Notes: generated by a model not told the origin, from the letters alone. A stretch of DNA of 64,000 bases from an uncultured Bacteroidales bacterium (GCA_937916355.1 CALFTM010000058.1:1-64000), one strand, 5' to 3'; shown: positions 9,273 through 18,870, numbered from the stretch's first letter. Numbers and translations: made by a program.

Positions 9273-10550
9273 TTAAAGAAGTTCGATACATTCTAACAAT
9301 TTCATACTGTTGGATCCTTTTATGAGAATCAGTTGGCTTGAAATTGGATTTTCCGTCAGATGACATTTGAGAGATTCCGTAGTGGGGAATTTTCTTGCTG
9401 CAGGACAATCTGTTTGTTCAAAACATGGTCCGACAAGAATGATGTTTTCTAAATTAGATTTAGAGAGAAGATCGGCTATTTTTTGGTGTTCCGCCTTGCT
9501 CTCTTGTCCTAATTCTTTCATGTCGCCAAGAATTACGCTCTTCCCGATTTTATTGATGAGGAGGAAGTTTTCTATTGAGGCCAACATGCTTGTAGGATTT
9601 GCGTTGTATGCGTCTATTATCAACTCGTTACGCTGTGTCTTTTTATATTGAGAACGGTTGTTGTTCGGGGTATATTCTTCCAATGCCTCTATGATCTCGT
9701 TTTCATCCACTTTGAAATATTCTCCGATTTTAATCGCTGTAAGAATGTTTTCTAAGTTATATCTTCCGATGAGTTGTGTCTCAATGGTTTTCCCCTGATA
9801 AGAAACAGTTAAAAATGGAGCGCAAGAGACAATCTCAGGAGAGTTTTCTCCAGCATATTTTATAACAGACAACTGTCTTGATTCTGCCTCTTTTTTTAGA
9901 ATTGCGTTAGTTTGGTTGACAAATGCTTTCCCTCCAGAATCCTTCAGGTAATCGTATAGTTCACATTTCGTTTGAATAACACCTTCAAAAGAACCAAATC
10001 CCTCAATGTGAGCTTTCCCAACATTGGTGATAACTCCATAGTTAGGACATGCGATATTTGTTAAGGTGCGAATCTCACCTGGATGGTTCGCCCCCATTTC
10101 TATTATGGCTAAAGAATGTTCTTTTTTTAGCTGAAGAATAGTCAGGGGAACACCAATGTGATTATTTAGATTGCCTTGAGTATAAAGTAGCTTGTATTTT
10201 TTTTTGAGGACGCTTGCTGTTAACTCCTTTGTTGTTGTTTTCCCATTGGTGCCTGTTATGGCGATTATAGGAGTGTTTAGGGTCTGACGATGCAATCGCG
10301 CCAAGTCTTGTAGCGTCTTCAACGTGTCTTCAACCAAGAATATGTTCTCTTCGTTTGCATATTCTTTTTCATCCACAAATGCAAACGCACACCCTTTTTG
10401 TATTGTTTCAGAAGCAAATTTATTCCCGTTGAATTTCTCCCCCTTCAGGGCGAAGAAAATAGATCCTTTAGGGCAATTTCTGCTATCTGTTGTTATAACA
10501 GGATGCTTAATGTACAGTTCGTAAATTTTTTTTAGTTCCATAGCCGACAT
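9273..10550 (-). CDS. murF: UDP-N-acetylmuramoyl-tripeptide--D-Ala-D-Ala ligase
   Basis: MurF adds D-Ala-D-Ala to UDP-MurNAc-tripeptide in the cytoplasm, the last step of soluble peptidoglycan precursor synthesis. Visible marks are the N-terminal substrate domain (TTDSRNCPKGSIFFALKG), the ATP-binding loop GTNGKTTTKE near residue 100, EMGANHPGEI in the central domain and YNANPTSM in the C-terminal domain. Length, about 425 residues, is normal. ATGs at 10550 and 10541 are both plausible and the one at 10574 less so. It is the first gene of a probable operon with a small membrane protein and an LtaS-like enzyme. Confidence 0.95.
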   Translation of the reverse strand: MSAMELKKIYELYIKHPVITTDSRNCPKGSIFFALKGEKFNGNKFASETIQKGCAFAFVDEKEYANEENIFLVEDTLKTLQDLARLHRQTLNTPIIAITGTNGKTTTKELTASVLKKKYKLLYTQGNLNNHIGVPLTILQLKKEHSLAIIEMGANHPGEIRTLTNIACPNYGVITNVGKAHIEGFGSFEGVIQTKCELYDYLKDSGGKAFVNQTNAILKKEAESRQLSVIKYAGENSPEIVSCAPFLTVSYQGKTIETQLIGRYNLENILTAIKIGEYFKVDENEIIEALEEYTPNNNRSQYKKTQRNELIIDAYNANPTSMLASIENFLLINKIGKSVILGDMKELGQESKAEHQKIADLLSKSNLENIILVGPCFEQTDCPAARKFPTTESLKCHLTENPISSQLILIKGSNSMKLLECIELL

Positions 10551-10580
10551 GACATTTTCTTTAAGAAGATGCAAATGATA

Positions 10581-10614
10581 AAAAAGAGAAAGCCCCTAAA
10601 AAGGGGCTCTCTCC
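10581..10614 (-). terminator. Terminator after the GldJ-type gene
   Basis: AGCCCC and GGGGCT pair around a short A-rich loop (591-596 with 603-608 of this kilobase). On the minus strand the hairpin is followed by a run ending in TTTTTT. It lies just past the stop of the GldJ-type lipoprotein gene and separates it from murF. Confidence 0.75.
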
Positions 10615-10625
10615 ATTATGTTACA

Positions 10626-12185
10626 TTATCTTATGTCTCCATCTTCCGCACCCACTTTACTCATCGCACAACGGAAGCCAATATCACTTCTCGCTTCTGT
10701 TTGCTCTAAGTAACGTCTTTGTCCTGGGTTCAACCAGTATGCACGGTCTTTCCAACCACCACCTTTGTAAACACGAGTAGTATTAGAAATTTTAGATGTC
10801 AACATTCCCTCTGCATCAGTGTCTGGATCGTACAATTTTTTAGTTGATATTGCTGGATCTGCCAATACCTTCCATTGAGAACGATCCAAGGCACTTGCAG
10901 CGTCTCCATCCTTATAGTTTCGTACGTCAAGTTTTACATACAATGCCATAGAATCCTTGCTTTCTTCAGGATAAACATATTTAACACGGCCCAAGTCATC
11001 AATTTCTGGGACTCTGATGTTTTGTCCGTCAATTGTTGTCTCTGTCTTTGCAGCAACCTTGTATTCATTACCACGGAATGGGTTGTACTCTTGCTCGTCA
11101 TCACTTGTCAATACACGATAAACGTCCAATACCCACTCGTTCACATTTCCTGCCATACAATACAAACCAAACTCATTTGGCCAGAACGCATCTACCGGAG
11201 CTGTAATAGTAGAGTGGTCATTCAACTTACCTCCCATACCCATCATGTCTCCTCGTCCACGGACATAGTTAGCATACATCTCTCCTTTGACCTTCTTTGA
11301 AGGGTTACGCATTTGGTGACCATACCAAGGATAAATCTTCTTTTGGTCGTAGTTCTCTTCACCTTCAAGAGCTTTTGTTCCGTAAGCAGCGTATTCCCAC
11401 TCTGCTTCAGTCGGGAGACGATATTTTGGAAATAAGATACCATCTGACATGTTTACCTTTCTTGCATTTCCATAAACATCAGTCATAGGTTTCTTTCCTT
11501 CCGTTGGTTTGTAGTCCGGTTTTTGAAGGTACTTTTGTGTTGTGAAGATCTGGTTCTGAGCAATATCTGTGTGATCCTCATTTCCCTTCAACGCTTGGAA
11601 GTCTGTGTATTGTATTGTTCCCGCTTCTGCCATTCTCATCTCGTTTACACGGTCAGTACGCCATTCTGCGAAGTCTACACATTGTTCCCACGATACACCA
11701 ACCACTGGGTACCAGTTGTATGCAACGTGACTAAAATAGAAATCCAAATAAGGCTCATTGTAAGCCATCTCTTCACGCCAAACCAAAGTGTCTGGATATG
11801 CAGCTTCGATGATTTCTGGTTTGTTGTGGAACACATTTGACATCCAGTGAAGGTACTCTCTCCAGTTCACATTACTTACCTCATATTGGTCCATGTAGAA
11901 AGACGCAACTGTCACTCTTCTTGGGATGTTGTTCCAATCACCAATGACATCCTCAATCACACGTCCTTGTGTGAATGTTCCTCCCTCTACGAACACCATT
12001 CCCGGAGGTGTCTCTTGCTCATAACCACTAACGACTTGGAAACCACCATTCTCTTTGTCGTTGTATTTCCAACCTGTTGTGTTTGATGCTGTAGAATCCT
12101 TTAACTTTTTTTCTCCACAAGAAGTCAAAGCAACTCCTGCAATCATCAAAGCCAACGCTGTCTTTAATATTCCTACGTGTCTCAT
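10626..12185 (-). CDS. gldJ: GldJ/GldK-type lipoprotein with formylglycine-enzyme fold
   Basis: A 519-residue lipoprotein of the GldJ/GldK (PorK) group. A signal peptide ends in the lipobox LTSC (Cys23). PGMVFVEGGTFTQGR near residue 61 starts the FGE-sulfatase (SUMF1) fold, which continues with LPTEAEWEYAA, GNVNEWVLDVY and GFRCAMS at the end. In Bacteroidota these proteins support gliding and the type IX secretion system at the outer membrane, and the fold is structural rather than a proven enzyme. The rest of a gldKLMN cluster is absent, which fits GldJ better than GldK, though I cannot separate the two surely. A T9SS cargo protein elsewhere in the window agrees with a working system. Confidence 0.8.
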   Translation of the reverse strand: MRHVGILKTALALMIAGVALTSCGEKKLKDSTASNTTGWKYNDKENGGFQVVSGYEQETPPGMVFVEGGTFTQGRVIEDVIGDWNNIPRRVTVASFYMDQYEVSNVNWREYLHWMSNVFHNKPEIIEAAYPDTLVWREEMAYNEPYLDFYFSHVAYNWYPVVGVSWEQCVDFAEWRTDRVNEMRMAEAGTIQYTDFQALKGNEDHTDIAQNQIFTTQKYLQKPDYKPTEGKKPMTDVYGNARKVNMSDGILFPKYRLPTEAEWEYAAYGTKALEGEENYDQKKIYPWYGHQMRNPSKKVKGEMYANYVRGRGDMMGMGGKLNDHSTITAPVDAFWPNEFGLYCMAGNVNEWVLDVYRVLTSDDEQEYNPFRGNEYKVAAKTETTIDGQNIRVPEIDDLGRVKYVYPEESKDSMALYVKLDVRNYKDGDAASALDRSQWKVLADPAISTKKLYDPDTDAEGMLTSKISNTTRVYKGGGWKDRAYWLNPGQRRYLEQTEARSDIGFRCAMSKVGAEDGDIR

Positions 12186-12422
12186 AGCACTTTTAAAATA
12201 TAAGATAATGTTTTTTATTTTTTTTTCTTGTTTCTACTACTTTGTTTCACCCCTCTCTAATCACCAAGTTGCGTCGATTTTATCCTCTTTTAACTCTCTT
12301 CACCAATATCGACGAAATCATCTTCTCAGAGTAGTGGACAAAGATATATATTTTCTATCTTTGCAGAAAAGATTTTGGCTATTATTTTTTCACTTTTTTT
12401 AATAATTTGTTTTTTAGTCTTT
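12186..12422. other. Divergent intergenic region between gldJ and folP
   Basis: This region holds the two back-to-back promoters described separately and a minus-strand leader of about 145 bases for the GldJ-type gene. CGTCGAT at 12272-12278 can pair with ATCGACG at 12308-12314 inside that leader, a possible RNA hairpin. I see no gene here. Confidence 0.45.
12339..12363. promoter_or_regulatory. Overlapping divergent promoters for gldJ and folP
   Basis: The plus strand carries TATCTTTG at 12356-12363 and the minus strand the same box, TATCTTTG, at 12339-12346. The two perfect TAnnTTTG boxes face away from each other and are only nine bases apart, making an imperfect palindrome. Neither has a good TTTG at -33. 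Transcripts would start near 12332 (minus) and 12370 (plus). Confidence 0.6.
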
Positions 12423-13271
12423 ATGTTTAGTATGGGTGATTGTGTTATAAATAACAGGGAATCAGCGATATATGGTTGTCTTGATCCTCTGGTGATGGGG
12501 ATTGTGAATTTTACCCCAGATTCTTTTTATGAAGGGTCGAGATGTTCTTCTTCTGATCTTGTTTTGGATAAAATAGGACGTATGATCGATGCAGGGGCAG
12601 ATATCATAGACGTGGGGGCTTGTTCTACTCGTCCGGGAGGTGTATTGGTTACAGAAGAGGAAGAGTCGTCACGCCTTTTCTCTTTGTTAGAGTTGGTAAG
12701 AAAGAAATTTCCTGATGTTCTACTTTCTGTTGATACTTTTCGTGCAAATATCGCTTTTAGATCAGTAAGAGATTTTGGAGTTAATATCATAAATGATGTT
12801 TCTTCGTTTGATTTGGATGAAAAAATGCTTGAGATTTTGTCTTCATTGAATGTCCCTTATGTTTTAATGCACCATGATGAAACCTCTCATATATCGGATA
12901 TGTCTCTGTTTTTGGCTGATATATTATCCTTTTTTGAAAAAAAATTAGAAGTTCTAAAGGCTCATGGTGTTGGACAGGTGGTCATAGATCCGGGTTATGG
13001 CTTTGGGAAGAGCATGGAACAAAATTATTATCTTCTTGCTCATCAGTCTGTTTTTAAAAAGTTTGATTGCCCGATCCTTGCAGGGCTTTCTCGCAAAAGG
13101 ATGGTGTGGCAAACTCTTGGTTGCTCTCCCGATGAAGCGTTGAATGGGACGACTGTGTTAAATGTCTTAGCGTTACGTCAGGGGGCTTCGATACTCAGGG
13201 TGCATGATGTGAGGGAGGCTAAGGAGGCAGTGAGACTATGTAGGATGTATGGCGAATTTTCGGAAGATTAG
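12423..13271 (+). CDS. folP: Dihydropteroate synthase
   Basis: FolP joins p-aminobenzoate to hydroxymethyl-dihydropterin pyrophosphate in folate synthesis. The chain of about 282 residues has all family marks in order: MGIVNFTPDSFYEGS, GADIIDVGACSTRPG, LLSVDTFRA, IINDVSSFD, VIDPGYGFGKS and AGLSRKRMVW. An in-frame TTG at 12375 would extend it, but that codon lies almost at the predicted transcript start, and the residues before the ATG at 12423 are not part of the family. In many Bacteroidota folP is followed by the diadenylate cyclase gene, as here, although an internal promoter separates them. Confidence 0.95.
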   Translation: MFSMGDCVINNRESAIYGCLDPLVMGIVNFTPDSFYEGSRCSSSDLVLDKIGRMIDAGADIIDVGACSTRPGGVLVTEEEESSRLFSLLELVRKKFPDVLLSVDTFRANIAFRSVRDFGVNIINDVSSFDLDEKMLEILSSLNVPYVLMHHDETSHISDMSLFLADILSFFEKKLEVLKAHGVGQVVIDPGYGFGKSMEQNYYLLAHQSVFKKFDCPILAGLSRKRMVWQTLGCSPDEALNGTTVLNVLALRQGASILRVHDVREAKEAVRLCRMYGEFSED

Positions 13272-13302
13272 GAGAAGTCTCTTTTCTTGATTGGCTGATT
13301 TA

Positions 13303-13334
13303 TTTGTTATTCTCATATTGTCTATGTAATTTTG
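13303..13334 (+). promoter_or_regulatory. Promoter of the cdaA-lolD gene pair
   Basis: TTTG at 13303-13306, a 20-base spacer and TAATTTTG at 13327-13334 make a perfect Bacteroidota promoter. The transcript would start near 13340, leaving a leader of about 90 bases before cdaA. Confidence 0.75.
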
Positions 13335-13428
13335 CTATTATGTTTATAATAAAAGGGAGGTGGCTCATTTAGTATAGTGGGAGCTTTCGTTTTTTGTTGT
13401 ATGATTTGCGTAATAACATTGGTTAGAT

Positions 13429-14226
13429 ATGCGTTTTGAACTTCGTTTCACCGATGTGGTGGATATTGTTTTAGTGGCAATCTTATTATATAAGGTGCAT
13501 AAGATGTTGAAGAACTCTTCTGCGAGCAGGGTCTTTTTTGGCATCTTGGTCTTTGTTTTGGCTTGGTTGGTCGTGAATTTTGTTTTTGAAATGCAGTTGA
13601 TGGGTAGCTTGATGAATCAGATTGTCAATGTTGGTGCTTTTGCTCTGATTGTATTGTTTCAAGATGAAATTCGTCGTTTTTTATCGCTTTTAGGGTCTAA
13701 AGAGAATTTCGTGTTGCGTTTTTTGGGTAAATATTTTTCTGCACCAACACCAAAGATGGAGGAGTCTATGGCCATGCAGATTGTCATTGCCTGCAAGAAT
13801 ATGTCTCGTAATAAAATTGGCGCATTGATATTATTGAAGCGAAATGATGATTTGAAGAGTTTTGAGATTACGGGGGAGACATTGGATGCAGTTATCAGTT
13901 CGAGGTTAATTGAAAATATTTTCTTTAAAAACTCGCCTTTGCATGATGGGGCGATGGTTATAGCGGATGGTAAGATTGTGAGTGCGGGTTGTATTTTGCC
14001 AGTATCTCATAGTTCGTCGATTCCAAAAGAGTGTGGTTTGCGGCATCGTGCTGCCTTGGGAGTTTCGGAACAGACTGATGCTCTCGTGGTCGTGGTGTCA
14101 GAAGAGACCGGCAACATATCTTTAGCAAAGAAAGGGGAATTAGAGGTGAATATTACTCCGAAAGAGTTGGAGATGCGCTTGTCGGGTGCGTCAAATGTGA
14201 AAAAAGATGATGTCAGAGAATTATGA
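13429..14226 (+). CDS. cdaA: Diadenylate cyclase, CdaA type
   Basis: Makes cyclic di-AMP from two ATP at the inner membrane. The 265-residue protein has an N-terminal region of about three membrane helices (residues 9-75), then a DAC domain with the catalytic DGA motif at 173-175 (LHDGAMVI) and RHRAAL at 205-210, both intact. The last four bases of the gene overlap the start of the ABC ATPase gene, so the two are translationally coupled. The regulator CdaR, common next to cdaA in Firmicutes, is not present, as is usual in this phylum. The call is firm. Confidence 0.95.
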   Translation: MRFELRFTDVVDIVLVAILLYKVHKMLKNSSASRVFFGILVFVLAWLVVNFVFEMQLMGSLMNQIVNVGAFALIVLFQDEIRRFLSLLGSKENFVLRFLGKYFSAPTPKMEESMAMQIVIACKNMSRNKIGALILLKRNDDLKSFEITGETLDAVISSRLIENIFFKNSPLHDGAMVIADGKIVSAGCILPVSHSSSIPKECGLRHRAALGVSEQTDALVVVVSEETGNISLAKKGELEVNITPKELEMRLSGASNVKKDDVREL

Positions 14227-14885
14227 GTGAAATGATAAAAGTAGAGTCTGTCAACAAGTCTTTTGGTGAGTTGAGGGTACTCAATGATGTCTCTCTTTCG
14301 ATTAACAGAGGAGAGTTCGTTTCGATAGTAGGGCAGAGTGGTGCAGGAAAGACTACTCTATTACAGATCATAGGGACGTTGGATCGTCCTGATAGTGGAA
14401 GTGTATGGATCGGAGGAGAATCACTTTTCGGTATGGATGAGGATTCGCTCTCTTCTTTTAGAAATCTTCATATCGGTTTTGTGTTTCAGTTTCATCAACT
14501 TCTTCCTGAATTTTCTGCGTTGGAGAATGTGATGATTCCAGCCTTAATTGGAAATAACTCAAAGGTTGAGGCGGAGAAGCGGGCGAAGGAACTGCTCGAT
14601 TTTTTAGGGGTTGCTCAGCGTGCAGAACATAAGCCGAGTGAGCTTTCTGGAGGCGAAAGACAACGTGTGGCGGTCGCTCGTGCGTTGGTCAATCGTCCTG
14701 ACGTGCTGTTGGCGGATGAACCTTCCGGTAGTTTGGATTCTAAAAACAAAGAAGAACTGAACAAGTTGTTTTTGAAGTTAAAAGATGAGTTGAACCAAAC
14801 ATTGGTGGTGGTTACGCATGACATGGAGATGGCATCTGTTTCTGATAGGGTGTTGCGCATGCAGGATGGACGCATCGTTATTTGA
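14223..14885 (+). CDS. lolD: ABC transporter ATPase, LolD/MacB type
   Basis: A 220-residue ATPase of the LolD/MacB/FtsE group. It shows Walker A GQSGAGKT at 37-44, the signature LSGGERQRV, Walker [13 protein letters not shown] and the switch histidine in VVTHD. LolD drives release of lipoproteins from the inner membrane together with LolC/E-type permeases, and a matching permease lies alone at 42319-43539. The partner cannot be proved by sequence, so macrolide-exporter-type use remains possible. It overlaps cdaA by four bases and is 37 bases before sufS. Confidence 0.8.
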   Translation: MSEMIKVESVNKSFGELRVLNDVSLSINRGEFVSIVGQSGAGKTTLLQIIGTLDRPDSGSVWIGGESLFGMDEDSLSSFRNLHIGFVFQFHQLLPEFSALENVMIPALIGNNSKVEAEKRAKELLDFLGVAQRAEHKPSELSGGERQRVAVARALVNRPDVLLADEPSGSLDSKNKEELNKLFLKLKDELNQTLVVVTHDMEMASVSDRVLRMQDGRIVI

Positions 14886-14922
14886 TATTGCATTGAAGAA
14901 TTTTTAATTTAATAAAAGAGGT

Positions 14923-16152
14923 ATGTCAATCGACATTCAAAGAATTAGGGAGGATTTCCCAATCTTGAAAAAAGAGATATATGGCCGCCCGTTGGTCTAT
15001 TTGGATAATGCGGCGACAACACAAAAACCTTCTTGTGTTGTTGAAATGATAGAGAAGGGATACTATGATTGTAATGCGAATATCCATAGAGGGGTTCATT
15101 TTTTGAGTCAGCAGGCAACTGAGGCTCATGAGAGTGCTCGTAAAGTGGTTCAGCGATTTATCAATGCGGAACATCCTCATGAAGTGATCTTTACGAGAGG
15201 AACAACGGAGGCGATAAATCTTGTTGCTCATTCGTTTGGGTTGGAACTTTGTGAGGAGGGTGATGAAATCATTGTCTCTCAGATGGAGCATCATTCTAAT
15301 ATTGTTCCGTGGCAGTTGATAAGGGAGATTCGAGGAATCAAATTGCGGGTTGTCCCATTTGATGAAAAAGGGGTATTATTGGTCGATGAGTATCGTAAAT
15401 TGTTTTCTGAGAAGACAAAAATGGTTGCCATCACTCATGTTTCAAATGCATTGGGGACAGTTAACCCGATAAGGCATTTGGTAGAAATAGCCCATTCTCA
15501 CGGAGTGCCTGTTTTGGTGGATGGTGCACAGTCTGTGCCTCATTGTAAGATAGATGTGCAGGATTTGGATGTGGATTTTCTTGCTTTTTCCGGACATAAG
15601 ATTTATGGACCTACGGGGATAGGGGTTTTATACGGAAAGGAAAAATGGCTTGAAAAGCTACCTCCTTATCAGGGTGGCGGTGAGATGATTAAAAAAGTGA
15701 CGTTCGAAAAAACCACTTACAATGAGTTGCCTTTTAAATTTGAAGCAGGAACTCCGGATTATATTGGTTCTACTGCGTTGGCCGCGGCTCTTGATTATGT
15801 GTCGGAGATAGGCATGGAGAATATTGCTGCTCATGAAAAGGAGCTGCTCTCTTATGCTACGCTACGTATGAGGGAGGTTGACGGACTCCGTTTTGTAGGA
15901 GAGTCTCCTGAAAAAAGTGGTTTGATCTCTTTCCTTTTGGGAAATATACATCCGTATGACACTGGTTCGATTTTGGATAAATTGGGTGTGGCGGTTCGTA
16001 CTGGCCACCATTGTGCAGAGCCAGTGATGGACGCTTTTGGGATAGAAGGTACGGTCAGGGCTTCTTTTGCTATATATAATACGAAGGAAGAGGTTGATGT
16101 TTTGATTGCAGGTTTGGAGCGGGTGAATAAGATGTTCAATAGGAGGAGGTGA
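14923..16152 (+). CDS. sufS: Cysteine desulfurase SufS
   Basis: A PLP enzyme of class II (SufS/CsdA) that takes sulfur from cysteine for Fe-S cluster assembly. The PLP lysine is K226 in SGHKIYGPTG and the persulfide cysteine is C364 in RTGHHCAEP, placed in the short active-site loop typical of SufS. Length, 409 residues, is normal. SufS usually needs SufE to accept the sulfur, and a sufE gene sits at 35832-36254 in this window. No sufBCD genes are adjacent. A strong terminator follows the stop codon. Confidence 0.95.
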   Translation: MSIDIQRIREDFPILKKEIYGRPLVYLDNAATTQKPSCVVEMIEKGYYDCNANIHRGVHFLSQQATEAHESARKVVQRFINAEHPHEVIFTRGTTEAINLVAHSFGLELCEEGDEIIVSQMEHHSNIVPWQLIREIRGIKLRVVPFDEKGVLLVDEYRKLFSEKTKMVAITHVSNALGTVNPIRHLVEIAHSHGVPVLVDGAQSVPHCKIDVQDLDVDFLAFSGHKIYGPTGIGVLYGKEKWLEKLPPYQGGGEMIKKVTFEKTTYNELPFKFEAGTPDYIGSTALAAALDYVSEIGMENIAAHEKELLSYATLRMREVDGLRFVGESPEKSGLISFLLGNIHPYDTGSILDKLGVAVRTGHHCAEPVMDAFGIEGTVRASFAIYNTKEEVDVLIAGLERVNKMFNRRR

Positions 16153-16183
16153 CTTCCTTTTGTGACGAGCGAGATAGAAAGAG

Positions 16184-16222
16184 AGAAGCTGACCTTGTTT
16201 TTGAGGGTCAGCTTCTTATTTT
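16184..16222. terminator. Bidirectional terminator between sufS and the nucleoside kinase
   Basis: An 11-bp perfect stem pairs AGAAGCTGACC (16184-16194) with its complement at 16206-16216. On the plus strand it is followed by TATTTTTAT. The convergent kinase gene ends at 16236, and the minus-strand side is moderately T-rich, so the hairpin may serve both genes. Confidence 0.85.
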
Positions 16223-16235
16223 TATCAGTTCTTTT

Positions 16236-17912
16236 TTAATACTTAAACGTGCTTCCTCCTAAGAACTCTCTTAGTAGAGAGTTGAGTGGGAGCTCAACTT
16301 CTGGCACCATTGCGAAGTAGTCTAAGAAGGAGAGAAGTCGATGCACTTCTTGGTATTCCGGAACATTTTCAGGGACTTCTGAAAGGATAGGTTCTGCGAA
16401 TTTTTTCAGGACACAAATTTCAAAAAGCATGGCAGAATTGAATACCACATCTGCATTTTCCTGATATGGAAAAATCCATTTTTCTTCTCCCTCCATAACT
16501 TTTCCCCATCTGCTGATTGTTGCAACTGCCGAGTATCCTCGATAGTTATAGTCTCGAATGATGCGGCGCAAAAGACGATTGTCTCTTGTCGGTATCCAGT
16601 TGTGGTTGTCAAATGAGACTGTGGTGAGGGCGGAAATATATACTCTGTATATGCTCTCTTCTGGTATTTTTTCTGTCAGCATAGGATTCAAGGCGTGGAT
16701 TCCCTCTATGACGAGGATTCCATTCTCTCCTAAACTATAGTTGTTCCCATGGTACTCGCGGACTCCCTTCTCAAAGTTATAGTAAGGTAACGAGACCTCC
16801 TCTCCATTTAGCAGTTTATTCATCTGTTCGTTGAAAAGGTCGAGGTCAACCGAGTAGATTGACTCGAAATCGTATTCCCCATTAGCATCTCTTGGTGTGA
16901 GGGTGCGAGGGTGGAAGTAGTCGTCCATCGAAAGGACAACCGGTGATAGTCCATTTACCCCAAGTTGCACGCTAAGTCGCTTGCTGAAGGTCGTTTTGCC
17001 TGATGACGATGGACCAGAAACCAGAACGATTTTTACGCTATCCTTCCTTGCGATTTCATCAGCGATGTTGGCGATTTTTTTCTCTTGTAATGCCTCTGCT
17101 AATTTGATGACACCAGAAATGGATTCTTTGTTTTGCGCCACTTTGTTGATTTGGCTCACGTTGCCTAATTGCATGATCTGGTTCCATTCTGTATGTTCCT
17201 TGAAGGCTTCTATCAGTTTGTCTTGTGGCTCGAAAGACTCTAATTTGACAGGGTCTTTTCTGTCTGGCACTTGAAGGTAGATGCCAGAATGGTATAATTT
17301 CAAATCAAAAAGTTGAATGAATCCAGTTGAAGGTGCAACACAACCTAAGAACCAGTTGTGTCGACCATTCATTTCATAATATTTGGTGTAAAACGAACCG
17401 ACTGTCTGCAGTAGGTCTGCTGTGTCATTCGCTCCTTCTGCTCGGAACATTTCAATAGCCTCTTCCGTTGTGGTATTTTCCATGTTGAAAGGATAGTCCG
17501 CATCAATGATCTCTTTCATCTCTTTTTTGATGTCGTCAATGAGTTGTTGCGTAATCTCCTGATTGTATCCGATCAGTTTGCAGAAATATCCTTTTGCGAT
17601 AGGATGTTCTAATCTTACGGTCACATTAGGTAAGAGCTTGTGTACAGCATTACAAAAAATGAAAGAGAGAGAGCGAACATAGGCACGCATTCCGGAAGGC
17701 ACATCATTGCTCAAAAATTCTACGGTTTTCGGTTTGTATATCTTAAAACCTAAATCTTTGGTGACGTTATTCACTTTTGCGACAATGGCCTTATGTTTCA
17801 TCTCAGGTTTCATGTCGTTATACACCTGCAAGAGGCTTGTGCCTGCTGCATAAAGTTTTTTCTTTTTGTTGTTGAGGCAGTAAACCTCAACAAGGTTATC
17901 TTTCGTGTTCAT
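16236..17912 (-). CDS. TGS-domain nucleoside (uridine-type) kinase
   Basis: A 558-residue fusion common in Bacteroidota. The N-terminal 60 residues are TGS-like, the next region resembles the editing-type second domain of threonyl-tRNA synthetase, and the C-terminal half is a PRK/uridine kinase fold with Walker A GPSSSGKTT at about 300-308, SMDDYF and EGIHALNP. It would phosphorylate uridine or a similar nucleoside in the cytoplasm, but specificity of the fused form is not known to me. The TGS part suggests regulation by nucleotides or RNA contact. No unusual residues are seen. Confidence 0.85.
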   Translation of the reverse strand: MNTKDNLVEVYCLNNKKKKLYAAGTSLLQVYNDMKPEMKHKAIVAKVNNVTKDLGFKIYKPKTVEFLSNDVPSGMRAYVRSLSFIFCNAVHKLLPNVTVRLEHPIAKGYFCKLIGYNQEITQQLIDDIKKEMKEIIDADYPFNMENTTTEEAIEMFRAEGANDTADLLQTVGSFYTKYYEMNGRHNWFLGCVAPSTGFIQLFDLKLYHSGIYLQVPDRKDPVKLESFEPQDKLIEAFKEHTEWNQIMQLGNVSQINKVAQNKESISGVIKLAEALQEKKIANIADEIARKDSVKIVLVSGPSSSGKTTFSKRLSVQLGVNGLSPVVLSMDDYFHPRTLTPRDANGEYDFESIYSVDLDLFNEQMNKLLNGEEVSLPYYNFEKGVREYHGNNYSLGENGILVIEGIHALNPMLTEKIPEESIYRVYISALTTVSFDNHNWIPTRDNRLLRRIIRDYNYRGYSAVATISRWGKVMEGEEKWIFPYQENADVVFNSAMLFEICVLKKFAEPILSEVPENVPEYQEVHRLLSFLDYFAMVPEVELPLNSLLREFLGGSTFKY

Positions 17913-17945
17913 GATGTTAGCTTCTAAAAGGGTGAAAATAAAGGT

Positions 17946-18452
17946 TTAATTAGATGTTGGTATGAGGCCGAACTCTTCTACGAACTTGGAGAAATTTTTG
18001 AGCAAGTTCTGTTCTGCTTTCAAAGATTCTTTTTCAATCTCTCCCATGGTGGCGGCTACAATCCCTCCATCGTACTCAGTCTTATGGTCTTTTTTTAGGA
18101 TTTCAATGTATAGAGAGTAGTCCTCTTCATATACTTTTTTGTAAAATTCGGCATATTTTATGCCAGCTTCTACGAGATCTTTGTTGCCTTTGCAGTCTCC
18201 CATTTCCTGAAGTTCGGCTAATGTTTCATTGATTTTCTTTAGATTAGAATCGTACGTTTTTTGTATTTTATCAATGTCTTTTGAGCCAATTATTTTGGCG
18301 AAATCCGTCGTACATGTCTTCAGTTCTCCGCAAAGATCAAGCACCTTTTCGCAATAATCTGCTGGTGTTAGTACGCAGGATGTGAATGAGAGTGATAATA
18401 GTAATGTAACTATTCCCAAAAGGATTTTTTTTGTCATATTCATTGTATTCAA
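17946..18452 (-). CDS. Putative small lipoprotein, unknown function
   Basis: I do not recognise this 168-residue protein. It has a signal peptide ending in SFTSC, so it is probably lipidated, and then an almost wholly helical domain rich in Lys and Glu, consistent with a periplasmic or surface helical bundle. It may start at the second or third Met (MNMTKK or MTKK). It lies 129 bases beyond a small zinc-ribbon gene on the same strand. No catalytic motif is visible. Confidence 0.65.
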   Translation of the reverse strand: MNTMNMTKKILLGIVTLLLSLSFTSCVLTPADYCEKVLDLCGELKTCTTDFAKIIGSKDIDKIQKTYDSNLKKINETLAELQEMGDCKGNKDLVEAGIKYAEFYKKVYEEDYSLYIEILKKDHKTEYDGGIVAATMGEIEKESLKAEQNLLKNFSKFVEEFGLIPTSN

Positions 18453-18581
18453 ATTTAGAGGTAAATAATTTTTTATGTTTATCGCAGGTTAAAGTTAGTA
18501 AAAAGTGTTGTAGATAGAAAGATTTTTTTGTGAAAAAAGAAATTTTTTTGTCGATTTAGTGTGAATTAAGAAGTAAATGAG

Positions 18582-18818
18582 CTAAAAAATGCAGATTGCA
18601 ACTATTATAAGTATGATAATAGTGAACAATCCGGAGATGATTCTTAGAACTCTGTTGGGTTGAGGAGGTTGGGAGGAACGGACATTTTTTTTCCGCTCCT
18701 CTGGTTCTCCGATGAATTCTTGTCCTCCGCTTTCCCCTTTGTCTCCTACTTTTTTGCCACAGCTAAGGCAGTATTGGACGTTCGGGGAGAGTTCGTTGCC
18801 ACAGTTATAACATTTCAT
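18582..18818 (-). CDS. Zinc-ribbon domain membrane protein
   Basis: A 78-residue protein with an N-terminal zinc ribbon (CYNCG at about 3-7 and CLSCGKK at about 17-23), a polar linker, and one C-terminal membrane segment (about 59-78). Such zinc-ribbon plus single-helix proteins are frequent in Bacteria and mostly uncharacterised. The ribbon would face the cytoplasm. It follows map by 52 bases on the same strand and may be cotranscribed with trkH-map. Confidence 0.75.
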   Translation of the reverse strand: MKCYNCGNELSPNVQYCLSCGKKVGDKGESGGQEFIGEPEERKKNVRSSQPPQPNRVLRIISGLFTIIILIIVAICIF

Positions 18819-18870
18819 GACGATTCTTTTGGGAATTTCGATGTTAGACTGAAATGATTTTGAAGCTTTT

